Positions 21,801-31,463 of a stretch of 64,000 bases of DNA are shown piece after piece. A model generated the notes under the pieces. The model did no database searches and had not been told where the DNA came from. It saw only the letters and a program-made list of their open reading frames with translations. This DNA comes from Acanthochromis polyacanthus. Its lineage: Eukaryota; Chordata; Actinopteri; Pomacentridae. The DNA lies in the NCBI RefSeq assembly GCF_021347895.1, contig NC_067117.1, positions 37,144,067 through 37,208,066 of the forward strand, written 5' to 3'. The position numbers were made by a program, and so were the translations under genes. The number at the start of each line of letters is the position of its first letter. The stretch's first letter is position 1.

Positions 21801-22772
21801 AATGACAAAACTTCGCCGTTCACAACCTGTTTTACAGGTGTGCCCCAAGGGTCTATTCTGGGGCCGTTACTCTTCAGTTTGTACATCAATGACCTACCTT
21901 CCATCTGTGATGATGTGGAGGTCTTGATGTATGCAGATGACACGGTTTTCTTTGCACATGGCTCTGATGCAAATTCTGTCGCATCTAAGCTTTCAGTTAC
22001 AATGGGAAAAGCACTTGAATGGCTTAACAAGTCATGCCTTACGTTGAACACAGAGAAAACCGTTACAATGTATTTCTCCAACAAGCAAAATCTAAATGCC
22101 CCCCCTAATATCTATGTCGGTAGTCATATGATCAAAAACGTAGAGGAAGTAAAATACTTAGGTGTTATATTGGATCCTACGATTAATTTTAAAAAGCACG
22201 TCAAAAAGATCTGTCAGGTTTTAAAATTTAACATTGTGAACTTCCAGCACATTAGGAGCTCTTTGTCGCTGGAAGCTGCAAAAACTTATTTCAATGCTAT
22301 AATTATATCCCATATGTTGTATTGTATGTCATCATGGTCTCAAGCTAAGTTGACAGTTCTAAACCCTCTTAGGGCACTACATAATCAGGCCTTGAAAATC
22401 CTAGATAAAAAGCCCCGGCGGTACCACCATTGCAACATATTGGAAAAATATAAAATTTTAAGCTTTGACAACCTGATCAGGTACTCTGATATCCGCCTGG
22501 TACATAAAATCTTACATGACGCAGCACCACCCCCTCTAAAGACCTATGTACAGCTACGCTCTCAACTAACCAGTAGAGTGCTTAGGTCGGCGTCCAGGGG
22601 TGACTGCCACATTCCCAAAAGAAAGTCTGCCTTCTCTCAGTCAGCCTTTTCTTACAAAGCCATCAAGGAATGGAATGGGCTGCCTGATAATTTTAAGAAC
22701 ATGGCAGATTTCCACACCTTTTCTCGGGCTGTTAAAAACTGGCTGTTTGATCATCAGTCCTGTTCGCATTAA
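18840..22772 (+). CDS. LINE polyprotein: 2A motif, AP endonuclease and reverse transcriptase (1310 aa)
   Basis: A single uninterrupted frame. The start has a strong context (AAGATGG). Residues 1-133 include a hydrophobic stretch, SILLILGVFTCLHRYLLL, and end in the 2A-like motif GDVELNPGP (residues 126-134), where ribosomes skip a peptide bond before the last Pro. Residues about 140-290 are imperfect 14-residue repeats of the LAPELPSLAAGFAG type. An AP-like endonuclease follows (about 345-560: NIRSLL, LSETWL, GGGVLLYV, LMGDFNLNW, LSDHNLT). The reverse transcriptase (about 840-1100) has YRPISILP, FLDLRKAFDTVNH, GVPQGSILGPLLF and the catalytic MYADDT at 1030. The C-terminus (AIKEWNGLP) is typical of the Rex1/L2/CR1 group. 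All catalytic boxes are present, so the copy could be active. Confidence 0.92.
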   Translation: MAAVAESQLWHSDHCRFKLKFFKPTSRLQTSLCRGERSVFNQQREATFSFSILLILGVFTCLHRYLLLPEDNERAYSPAVHSQFLLYSNFLDKGHPRVHGPHPRENRLRNARTALLHYLVLILRPGDVELNPGPYGRAGVPDSLVPELPPLAAGFAGLAPELLSLAAGFAGLAPELPSLAEEFSRPASEPPPPAGFARQAPELIPSAADRGLGPESSPSEGGCRLAPRFTTSAAGHGLAPWLAPPAAGHGRALELAPSVAGSVGPVLGLTLPEAGCGLALGTRPSAGHTLASKVTTPASGSELKRPPPFKVTSIKVTNKQLQTKLLQTVNHAKILWDPQVKPKGIFGGHINIRSLLSKTEQLEKLLHDSNLDYLGLSETWLTKNTPVGSYTIPNYNLFRRDRPNKKGGGVLLYVKSNIQCAQIDLPKNDLECVGVTICLSPEMSFNVIVLYRPPNEKDVFYDMLKEILKACNNKEIILMGDFNLNWFDKTRSNKLRLLTKQFNLTQIIKNPTRITRSTKTLLDLIFTNKWDCVNRTYNLITGLSDHNLTLVSRKLSRFRYRNQNRDKVYISHIPKRDIELFDIEITNTVQKDLVCGQDTEQACSTLKNYIFQTLSKFTKTQVRKFKSKKMLPWLSERLWFLMKERDAALKRYLKSRLNTDQLLFKSLRNKVTGQLRKAKADFFLEMIQQAKGNSKLIWRCIDKLSGKEQTSKGTIELDVNSQNSGASAPAIQTTVKDSLKVANMFNEYFITSISELCGPSNIEAPTTSLSASVGSVACGFTRGLLPSRLDVLNLEYVNEEKVSKVISSLSNSRVKDSWGLDPLFVKKYKNVLAAPLVHITNQSFSEGVFPSSLKTAIVTPIFKSGSRKDIKNYRPISILPAVSKVIEKIVAEQLIEHLDNSNILHPMQFGFRSKHSTDTACCYFLEVIKSSLDKGGVVGAIFLDLRKAFDTVNHSVLLKKLQNFNLSANTISWFQSYLANRQQCVRINDKTSPFTTCFTGVPQGSILGPLLFSLYINDLPSICDDVEVLMYADDTVFFAHGSDANSVASKLSVTMGKALEWLNKSCLTLNTEKTVTMYFSNKQNLNAPPNIYVGSHMIKNVEEVKYLGVILDPTINFKKHVKKICQVLKFNIVNFQHIRSSLSLEAAKTYFNAIIISHMLYCMSSWSQAKLTVLNPLRALHNQALKILDKKPRRYHHCNILEKYKILSFDNLIRYSDIRLVHKILHDAAPPPLKTYVQLRSQLTSRVLRSASRGDCHIPKRKSAFSQSAFSYKAIKEWNGLPDNFKNMADFHTFSRAVKNWLFDHQSCSH
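19215..19241 (+). other. 2A-like ribosome-skipping motif
   Basis: The codons encode GDVELNPGP, matching the consensus D(V/I)ExNPGP. The upstream LLHYLVLILRP is the hydrophobic helix usual before 2A motifs. Similar motifs are established in some APE-type non-LTR retrotransposons. Skipping would release a ~133-residue N-terminal peptide from the endonuclease-RT protein. Confidence 0.85.
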
Positions 22773-22792
22773 TAATACCAGACGGGTATTTG

Positions 22793-22937
22793 GCCATCAG
22801 ATGATACCCTCGTGGGTACCATCTGATGGCTGCCAGACTACTAGATTATCAGTGCAAAAATAGTACAGTGTGTATTTATAGTACCAATCTGGTGTAGAGC
22901 TATCGGATGCTGCCCTTGTCGGTGCCATCTGATAGCT
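22793..22937 (+). promoter_or_regulatory. Two stem-loops in the LINE 3' UTR
   Basis: Hairpin 1 (22793-22830) pairs GCCATCAGATGATACC with GGTACCATCTGATGGC (one mismatch). Hairpin 2 (22898-22937) pairs AGCTATCGGATGCTGCC with GGTGCCATCTGATAGCT (a few mismatches). The two resemble each other. They may be the structure by which the reverse transcriptase recognises its own RNA; that role is inference. Confidence 0.6.
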
Positions 22938-23324
22938 ACCACCTTTAGGATTTATGAAACTATTTTTTCGCATACAACTCTGCACTTTATCTTTGTACTT
23001 TTGCACTTTGTTTTTGTCATTTAAATGCACTTTAAATATATTGTAATTGGTTTGAAAACAGTCTTCCTCGTTATACTTTTGCATTTTGATTATTGTTCTA
23101 TAAACCAACAACGTTCCATACATATTTGTAAATATTTTAAGATTGATTTTGATTTTGTTTTGCATTAAGGTAATGTGTTTTATATGCGTTGTTTTAAATA
23201 ATGAATGTTTTTTATTGACCAAGGACTACAGATGGAAATTAGCTTGAAGCTAAATCTGGTGCAACCATCTTTTAATGTAACTGCACGCTGTCCTTTTACA
23301 AATAAACTTGAAACAAACAAACAA

Positions 23325-23877
23325 TTAGTTATTGATGATTAGAAATCATGGCAACATAGAATGTGGCCATTGAATATAGACATACCCACAAATAAAATGA
23401 CCTTGTACTGAATACAGACATGTTATGCAGGTGTATGTTATGTATGGATACTGAATCGCATGATCTAAATATGTAGCAGGCAGCAGAAATTGATGGGACT
23501 CAGAAACATCCCCACAACTTAGTCAATTGTTCCTTGCATAATTTCCAACAAATAAGCCCTGATAAGTTCACAGGGATGGATTTGTAGTAGGATCGCAATC
23601 GTGATTGTCAGCAGGCAGCTGATGTAGTGTTCACTTGTTGTCATGGTTACAGTGACGCCGTGCTGTTTAGGGAATCTTGAACAAATCCATGGATTCAAAC
23701 TACAAGCCGCAGCACTGCCAGATCTAATCAGGTGGTCCATGTGTCATTTATGACCTTCACTTGATCCAAATCCATTATTCTGTTGTTGAATAATGTTGCA
23801 AACATCACAGACAGACAGACAGGCAAACCACATCGATAGTCACATAACTCCACCATGTTCCTTGGTGGAATAATAAT
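23325..23877 (-). mobile_element. MITE family R, copy 2, second part
   Basis: Continues copy 2 after the LINE. It includes AGAATGTGGCC, GATTGTCAGCAGGCAG and, at the end, CATAACTCCACCATGTTCC. Confidence 0.7.
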
Positions 23878-24205
23878 ATTCTCACTATCCAGGATTTTGT
23901 GTTATTACACACTAATTACAAAATGTTGGCGTTTAGCACATGTGATGTTCGCCGTAGTAACCATCATAGCTGATATGCGCCAGCAGGTTTGCAAATTAAT
24001 GTCAGAATAAGTCGTTATTAAATCCCACATACTTCTCAGTGGGGATATAGACTTTGTATTATTAATGTCAAATCTTTTGTTCTTTGAAAAGCTGAAGATT
24101 AGTGTTTAATGTAATGATTTGGACTGAGGTGAGTTTTAATATTAACTGATGAAGCTTCTGAAAAAATATGTACCAGTCTCACAAATAATTTTATTGTCTT
24201 AATCC
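23878..24205. other. No feature recognised
   Basis: AT-rich spacer between two oppositely oriented family R copies. Confidence 0.35.
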
Positions 24206-24680
24206 ACGGATTTGTTAAAGCTTTCTGTATCATTGCAAGATAGCAGCACGGTGTCACCGTAACTATGACAATAAATGAATGCTACATCAGCTGCCTGATG
24301 ACATAGCGTAGCGATCCCAATCATCACATGATTGGGATCCTTCTACAAATCAACTGCTGTGGACTCATCGGGACTTATCCATCGGAAATGACACAAGGAA
24401 CAATTGATTAAACTGTGGGGGTGTTTCCGAGTCCCATCAGTTCTCACCGCCCACTACATATTTAGGTCACGTGATTCAGTATCTGCACATAACATACACA
24501 TGCATAATGCATGCCTGTGCTCAATGCAAGTTCAGTTTGTCTGTGGATACATCTACATTATATGGCCACATTCTATGGTGTCGTGACTTTTGCCACAAAT
24601 ATTTTCAAGATTTAGAAAATGATACAACAACTGAGCAGCCTTGACGAGTACTGCAGTCCCTGAGAGCTTTTCTTGTTTAC
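24206..24680 (+). mobile_element. MITE family R, copy 3
   Basis: Plus orientation. It carries the family blocks TTGTTAAAGCTTTCTGTATC, CATATTTAGGTCACGTGATT and TATGGCCACATTCTATGG. It ends GACGAGTACTGCAGTCCC, TGAGAGCTTTTCTTGTTT. Left end truncated. Confidence 0.7.
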
Positions 24681-25290
24681 GGTAAAGCTATAACTATGTA
24701 ATTTCTCTATAATTGTCCTGTTTGTGTCTGCTAATGATGAACTGCCTTCACTCAGCAAGATAATTTCCTTAAAATTATCATATATTGACCAAGCAAAACA
24801 CTGTGTTTATTGTGTGTCTGTATTTCATTCTCCGAGCAACAAGCTTACATGAGGTACGGGGTAGTTGCCGGCATCAGAACAAACACAACATTCGATTTTT
24901 GAAGAAATGAAGAAATTTGATGATAAAAGCACATCAGAGGACACAAAAAAACTTTTAGCAACAGAACTGCGTTGACAGCGTTGCATGATTTAAGAGAAGC
25001 GCTGACTACCAAGAATCTGTTTTCCCACATGCACATAAAGAAATTAGTGAAGTACTTGAGGAAATTGTGATACACATAACAGGTGGCACAGACAGTCTGA
25101 AGCTTTCATTGTGAGTTGGCGGCAGACTTGGTGAGAACAACTGTCGTGCTGAATAGAGTCCAGTGTCATAAGTTAGACATATAAAAGCCTGGGTGTTACA
25201 GAATGCAGTATAATATAAATGACAAAAACAGCGCTTGTATAGTCAATTGGTCAACCTCTGAAAAAGTATTTTTTTCTCAGATTTAAGTAA
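24681..25290. other. nav1 intron, no feature recognised
   Basis: No exon, RNA gene or repeat boundary seen. Confidence 0.35.
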
Positions 25291-25292
25291 TT

Positions 25293-25783
25293 AACCACGC
25301 CTGACGTACGTCAGCGGGGTTACTGCATTTGCTTCGGTATGGCGGCATGGCTCAGTGGGTAGAGTGGACGTCTTGCAACCGAAGGGGTGCCGGTTCGATC
25401 CTCGGCCCGTCGTGCTCATGTCAAGGTGTCCCTAGTTGCTCCTGATGGGTTGTGATTAGCGCCTTGCATGGCAGCTTCCGCCATCAGTGTGTGAATGTGT
25501 GTGAATGGGTGAATGTGATGTATCATGTAAAGCGCTTTGGATAAAAGCGCTACATTAATACAACCATTTACCATTTATCTGGCTGGGTAAGTATGTATGT
25601 GTGTGTGTGTATGTCCGGTCAGATATCTCTGCAAGTCCTGAAGTCAGGATAATCAAACTTGGCACTGAAGATCAGTCTAAGGTCCCCTGCTCAGTTGTGG
25701 AGTTAGAGGTCAGCAGATCAAGTAGGAAGGGATATACGTAGGATGATCAGAATTGATACAGAGTATCATGCATGGGCGTGGTT
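25293..25783. mobile_element. Element with CTGACGTACGTCAG end and AACCACGCC inverted ends
   Basis: Left AACCACGCCTGACG and right GGGCGTGGTT are inverted. The 14-bp CTGACGTACGTCAG (25301-25314) is a perfect palindrome. The sequence around AGATATCTCTGCAAGTCC is a recurrent fish repeat. A SINE (25341-25575) is inserted in it. Confidence 0.45.
25341..25575 (+). mobile_element. tRNA-derived SINE
   Basis: The head is tRNA-like: box A TGGCTCAGTGGGTAGAGTGG and box B GGTTCGATCC are both well kept, with an anticodon loop CTTGCAA (TGC, alanine type). A body with GCCTTGCATGGCAGCTTCC and a tail AAAGCGCTTTGGATAAAAGC follow. It is too long and lacks a paired acceptor stem, so it is a SINE and not a tRNA gene. 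Confidence 0.85.
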
Positions 25784-25789
25784 CTGCCA

Positions 25790-26410
25790 TCTACTGAGGG
25801 CTTGTCTAGTTTCTTCTGTGGTAGTAACACTACAGAAGGAGGGGAAGAGCTTTGAAGGGACAGAGGTTTAATTCGATTGCAAGTCAAAGAGTGATTATAA
25901 TTTATGCACTGCCTGCTCATTAATTTTAAGGATCTCAGATGATAACCTTCAGATGCTACCTTGTTTTATTAATGGGCATCAAGTCAGTCCTCATTTGTCC
26001 CAGTTTCTGTTTCTCACAATCCCTTAAAATGTTAGTGAGGTCCTTATCACAGGCTACACGGATCAGAGCTGTTTTTGTGTAATTGTCTGTTGTTCCTTTG
26101 GGGCTTTGTTTTCTGTCATTTCTTTGACTAATGGCAAAAAAATGACAGAATGACATAGGAGAGAGAGAAATGAGGAATCAGATGTAACTTAACTACTTAT
26201 GGCCTTCGCCTTAAACTTTATGCCACCAGGACATAAGGGATTATGGTCTAAAAGTTATTTCAAATTTTCCAGAAATCTGAATAAGAATGATTTGAAGCAC
26301 TGGCAGTGGCATATGATGTCAAACAAAGGAACGACTGATTTATAGCATGTAGTGTGTCCAATGTTCCCAAAATGAAAAGATCATTGGGAAAAGATTCAAA
26401 AGAGACTCAC
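25790..26410. other. nav1 intron next to the 89-bp exon
   Basis: No feature recognised. Confidence 0.35.
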
Positions 26411-26499
26411 CTAGATCATCACAACAGACCTCCATGGAGTCAGAGGAGCAGTCACTAAGGTCATCCAGGGTGGCATCTGTATCCTCATGACCCTGAAAC
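26411..26499 (-). CDS. nav1: Probable nav1 long-isoform exon (89 nt)
   Basis: On the minus strand an acceptor (TTTTCCTGTAG) is followed by 89 bases and a donor (G|GTGAGTC). Joined to the preceding exon it reads R then FQGHEDTDATLDDLSD and CSSDSMEVCCDDL, with one base left over. That base plus the first two of the exon at 8220 complete a Gly codon in frame with the nav1 ATG. Both junctions therefore agree in phase. The acidic, Ser-rich peptide has no domain I can name. The assignment to nav1 is inferred from strand, order and phase. Confidence 0.7.
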
Positions 26500-26644
26500 C
26501 TACAGGAAAAGATGTAAATGTTTTACACAGAAAGAAAAAAAAACGGAAAATGCAGAAGGCTGCATCATATTCAACGTGTCCTGAAAAATAGACAGTAGTC
26601 TCTAACTTATCTTTTCATCTTGAAAGGTGAAACACTACCCTCAC

Positions 26645-27429
26645 CTGAACCTGAAAGGAGCAACAGCAGCCATGTTGGTTTTTCCTGGCTCGCTCCCTCT
26701 GTGCAGCATGTTGAATCCTTGATAAGAAGCCTTTGATTTGTTACTGAACACCTCTCCTTCAGAAGCTCCTAGGCCATGATCTGAGAATCTCCTCATCTCT
26801 TTTGCGAAGTTTTCCAGTCCAGCTGAAGACACCCCTGGGACATCATTCCCGTTTGCACCTTTAGTATAAAGCAGACGTCTTCGTTCGTGGCCTGACTGAA
26901 CATGAGCTGAGAGGCGGTGAATGGCTTCGGCTTCTTGTGTGTTGTCTATGTTCCTCACACGATACTTCCCAAAGGTCCAGTTCTTGTTTGTGTTTCTCCT
27001 CAGCTGGAGGTCTCTCAACGCCTTCTGAGTCAGCATGCTATTGTTGAGGTCTAATGTGTCTTTAGAGCGTGGGACTTGCCTCTTTGGCACCTGAGGGCTG
27101 CTGTACGCGGAGCACATTCCATCCGTTCGCTCTGTAGCCGCTGGGCTTCTATTAGAATACATGCTGGTCTTTTGCTGCAGCAGGTGGTTCTTGAAAGCTG
27201 TTTCTCTCAGCAGCTCTGCAGGGCCTGAAGAAACAGATGATAAAGAGCATGAAGGCCATCGTTTGGCAGGGTGCTGATACTGCACTGTGGGATTGGGGTG
27301 GGCGCTGTACTCCTCTTTGGAATCCATCTTGGAGAGAGGCATCATGCTTCTAGGCAAAGGCAGACTCGAACTGACACCAGCGTCACTCTGGCTTTGAGAT
27401 ATGACTTTGATTTTCGCTCCACCGCTCAT
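26645..27429 (-). CDS. nav1: Probable nav1 long-isoform first coding exon
   Basis: The ATG at 27429 opens MSGGAKIKVISQSQSDAG and SLPLPRSMMPLSKMDSKEEY. It continues 261 codons to a donor (CAG|GTGAGG at 26644) in phase 2. An acceptor (TTTCTTTTCCAG) lies at 27456, so the exon has a 27-base leader and further untranslated exons lie upstream. The sequence is Ser/Arg-rich and low in domains; QLRRNTNKNWTFGKYRVRN and LSAHVQSGHERRRLL look conserved and ordered. Splicing to 26499-26411 and then 8220-7483 keeps one frame, which supports a long N-terminal form of nav1. An independent neighbouring gene is less likely but not excluded. Confidence 0.7.
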
Positions 27430-27456
27430 GGTTGCTGACAGTCAGTGGACTGAGAT

Positions 27457-28590
27457 CTGGAAAAGAAAGCAGGAATATCAAACATGAGCCATTGTTCATG
27501 ATTCTACTACACTTCTTGGGTTTTAGTTATATATTTACACCAAACACTGACAAGGGTGGGTTTGCTGTTTGTAAGGTTTGAAAAGAAGACGTTTTAAGAA
27601 AAAAAAAAAGCATAAATTAAGAAAAAAAAACACTTGACATCTGAAATTTGTTAGATTGAAGGGATAGCATTTCAACCCTCTCCAACATGAGAAAAGGTGA
27701 GTCAGTACACAGAGCAGGCACTGATGTGATAACTAAATGCCAACATCTTCATCAAACAAGTTTGGACAAGAAGTAAAATGTTGCTATGGAGACAGTGAGG
27801 TACACTGTGGGCTGCAATTTCTGCTTTTTCTAGCCTACATTTACTGATATAGTTTAGATATTTGGTTTGCATAATCATATTGAATGCAATGACAACTATC
27901 AATAAATTATTTAAATACTGAAAAAAACCTTAGAAGCCTAATGGTTGTCAGGAAAGTTCTGAAGCTTTGCTTCATTAGTTGATGACACATTATGCAGATC
28001 AAGATCTCTCAGTTCAGCCCAGTTCAGCCAAAATGTCCCTGAATGTCTCTCACATGATAGTTGGTCTCAGGTAAATCAGTCTTGGATTACAAACATTTCA
28101 TTTTTGGCAAATTTTAAATAGAGATATATAGAATAAAGACATTTTGATAAAGCATTGCAATTCTAAACATAAATTTGTTTAATTTTCCCAACTGGACCAA
28201 AAGTTACACGATTAGTTTATGGAACATCGGAAAATTTGGCCGATATGAATGGTATTTTTCAGCCAAAAGATAACATGTCATTCAAACCCACTGGAGGGTT
28301 TTGACATTCGCAGGGTAGATGTGAGGTGCTCCTATAATATATAGCAGAGCAGCCATTTGATTGGTTAGCAATTTAACATAATTGTGTCACAGACAATTCA
28401 TTTGAAACCATGGTAAAGCCACACATGTACACTTTACATACACAGCCTTAAGCAAGTAGAGTTTAATCAGTTGCCAGGGGCTTAATTTTAAGCATACAAA
28501 CTTGAGAGAGTGATATCAGTATTCTTATTAACATTGAGAAATTGCACTGAAAAGATGTTCCTTCATCCTTGTTAGGTGTTACTCTTTAAA
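27457..28590. other. Upstream nav1 region, no feature recognised
   Basis: AT-rich with A-runs. No promoter or first non-coding exon can be identified confidently. Confidence 0.35.
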
Positions 28591-28591
28591 T

Positions 28592-28765
28592 ACAAGAAAA
28601 GCACTCAGAAAGAGCAGTACTCCGCCAAGGCTGCTCAATTGTTGTGTGATTTCGAACAGATGAAATCTTTGAAAAAAATGTGTGATCGGCAGTGGTCCAT
28701 TTGTAGTAGGAATCGCAATCATGTGATCATCCACAGGCAAGTGACTCCTTGGCGGAGTAAAAAAT
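28592..28765 (-). mobile_element. MITE family R, copy 4 (internally deleted)
   Basis: Starts ACAAGAAAAGCACTCAG, continues AGTACTCCGCCAAGGCTGC, then jumps to GTAGTAGGAATCGCAATC and ends GACTCCTTGGCGGAGTA. Both inverted ends are present around a short core. Confidence 0.75.
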
Positions 28766-29819
28766 GCACTTCTTAGTGTGAATTCTCAAAATCTATTTTA
28801 CCTTACTAGTGTAAAACAGTCAGAGGTCAATAAAATAACTAAACATCACAAAATAACAAGGTTGTGAAACTTAGTGTGTGAGTCAACACAAAAACATGAG
28901 TGGTAGACAAATACAGATTGCAGTATGACGGTCTATAACGCTAGCTGTAGACATCCATCTCTGCTCTGTGCTGCAGGATAGATACAAGCTTTCAATAAGA
29001 TTTATACAGTACCAAGGACTGTAAAGCAGCTGCACATTCCAGACGTCTGCCTCACAGAAAGAAAGTTTCTCTAACCACATGACCTACTGCACTGTTAAAA
29101 GTGACAAGCTCAATTAGTTATCATAACTTATTTTTATAAGTTCCTTTCAATGAACATAATGAGTTTTGACATCTGAACTTAATTTTACGAGTTTTTGGGA
29201 TTGCAACTCAAGGTTGTAAGCCAGTTCAATTAAATGTCAATTTAAATGTGTTAACACAACTTGACAATGTTAGTTTAAAAATGGTAACCGGATCACTCAA
29301 AAACTGGCGATGGCAGCAGTATTAATGCGAGGTACAAATAGTGCCATAAATTTGGACTTCATCTTATAAAAGACTAATAATTATGATTAGTTTTTTTTCA
29401 CACACTTGAGCAGGTGCTCCATCCGGTTGCTGTTGTCTATGAACTGTAGAAGAAAACACCGCCTGAACAGACTGAGGACGTGAAAGTCAAGTGGCGGAGG
29501 ACTGCTTTCTATCTGCAAGCTTGACACGAGCGGTGGCAACTTGACAGTGCCCTCTGGACATAGCGGGAGAGGAGCGAGTGGATTAAGATAAGTTGCTGTC
29601 ACCAAAATTTGAATGCAGTCCAGTTTGAAAATTGGTTGTAAATTAAGTAATTTCTTTCACGGTGATATTTTTAAACACGAGGCATTGATACAACAACTTG
29701 GTAATGCCGAGCAATGGTAGTGGAGGTGAAGCTAGCTAAACCATAACCGGGTGTACTTTTATAACTTTGATTAAAATGAATTACGGGTAGCTAGGACGAG
29801 TTTTGTAATATGTATTCGC

Positions 29820-30700
29820 TCAAAAGCACATTCATGGTGCTTGCTATGACTTATGTTTGGTAACAGTGCTTTTTGCAGGTTAGTCAGCGCCTCAGGAGTA
29901 GCATTGTGTGCCAGTAAATAGCCATGTCCATAATTTTTCTATTTCGTGCGCGCGAGCCTCGGCGCCTTTTGGGCGCGATACACATCAATTGCCTGTTACT
30001 GTCAAGGTAACAGGCGCACTCAAATAAAATTAAAATAAAATACAGACAGCTAACAACACCTTTGTGCATCGTATCGTGTTTGTAGGCGAGTGAGCGCCTC
30101 AGGAGACGCGTTTTTGTGCGCCAGTAAGTAGCCATGTCCCATTTTTTTTCGTGCGCCAGAGACTCGGCGGGTTTTGGCTTGATAAACGTTACTGCTGAGG
30201 AAAGTTGCTGGAGGTGAACCTAGCAAAACTGTACTCCACTGCAAATTAAAATTTTTATTAAGGGAAAATGCAGACAGCGAGCAAGAGTTTAGTGCATTGT
30301 GCTGTTTGCAAGTGAACTGGCGCCTCAGGATAATCCCCGTAGAATGTCAGTAATTAGCCATATCCCGCTTTTCTTTCTTTATTCGCGCGCATCTTGGTGT
30401 GTGTGTGTGTGTGGGGGGGGGGGGGGGATGAGGGGCTCTGTTTCCACTTCTTTTAGCGAATGGTTGTGTATTATGTTCAAGATTTTTGTGCATGGTGCTG
30501 TTTGCAGGTGAATTAGCACCTCAGGGTACGCCCTGTACAATGACCAGTAATTAGCCATGTCCCAAGTTTTGTTCTTTCTTGCCTCGCATGCTTTTTTGGG
30601 GCGCGCGCGTGTGTGTGTGTAGGGGGGGTCTGTTTCCAGTTCCTCTGGCTAATGGTAATGTACTATGTTCTGTGTTCTGTGTTTTAGGTGCAGATGATCA
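29820..30700 (+). repeat. Four tandem ~210-bp units upstream of the SAMD3-like gene
   Basis: Each unit has a core of the form TTTGCAGGTGAATTAGCRCC, TCAGG, then CAGTAATTAGCCATGTCCC and a GC-rich CGCGCGC patch. Cores begin near 29875, 30085, 30307 and 30505, so the spacing is about 200-222 bp. Units differ by many substitutions, so the array is old or diverging. It could be a promoter array, subterminal repeats of a transposon or a duplicated leader exon. Confidence 0.75.
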
Positions 30701-30850
30701 ATTTTAGCAAATTTGACCACCACCGTGGATGAAGTTGAACTGTAAGTTTTGCAGCTTTGCCACTTATAGTGAAAGAACAATTGTCACTCATTACAAAGAC
30801 ATTCATGGACATGGAAGAAGAGGATTGAGTTGCATTTTCCCCAACTGTCT
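30692..30850 (+). CDS. C2H2 zinc-finger exon upstream of the SAMD3-like gene
   Basis: After an acceptor (GTGTTTTAG) the frame from the ATG at 30729 gives MKLNCKFCSFATYSERTIVT, HYKDIHGHGRRG, LSCIFPNC. The first finger is a canonical CX2CX12HX4H. A second starts (CIFPNC) but is not completed. Multicopy fish genes often begin with such fingers. No good donor follows directly, so the exon may be decayed, or joined to 31449 by an unusual site. Whether it is a separate gene or a leader of the SAMD3-like gene is open. Confidence 0.4.
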
Positions 30851-31463
30851 AACACTGTTACAATCCCATACTCACTCTCTGTCTTCCTCTCAGGGTGTTG
30901 ATTTTGAAATTTATGATATGTTATTTAGCCTTTTTGTACCATATGCTTGTATTCACAGCCAATATGACACAAAAATGGCATAAACTAAGGTATGTTATTA
31001 CAGCCTGTCACTACTGTTAAACTTTGGATTATTTCAGTTATTTCTCTTTCCCCACACTGGTGCTGATTATTGAAATACTAATGGATTTTTTTGTATTATT
31101 GATCTCCTCTCACCTACTAGAAGCATCTCAGTATAAGGCAGCACAGTACACCACTAACACCACTCACACACTTATTAAAAAAAAACTGTCAGTATCTGGT
31201 GAAGGGCTGCATATTTATATGGCTAAAATTGTAGTAGAAACATTACATTCTATATACTGTTATTGGTTATGAAATTTTTTTTTAAAGATTTGCTCTTAAG
31301 AAAAGGACCTCTGATGTGGTCAGCTTTTGCCTGTAGTCAGGACATTTGTGATTAAAAATCTTTATGACCATGTGTGTGATGCTGAGTGCTCTAAATAGTT
31401 TATCCTGAACATTTTAACTTAAAGTGCATATTTTTCTCCATTTTCAGGATAAAGTGGACCACA

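Larger units (their letters stand above)
18773..23322 (+). mobile_element. Apparently full-length Rex1/L2-like LINE with 2A motif
   Basis: It spans a short leader, one 3.9-kb open frame, a 3' UTR with two stem-loops and an AAATAAACTTGAAACAAACA-type tail. MITE family R sequence occurs on both sides (18308-18377 and 23325-23877), so the LINE was inserted into a MITE. Its orientation is opposite to nav1. The 5' boundary is approximate: a T-run (18775-18791) sits between two copies of AAATGCAGCATTT. Confidence 0.8.

Noticed and set aside
25341..25412. tRNA-Ala gene
   Set aside because: Boxes A and B are good, but the acceptor stem is not closed and the SINE body and tail follow directly.
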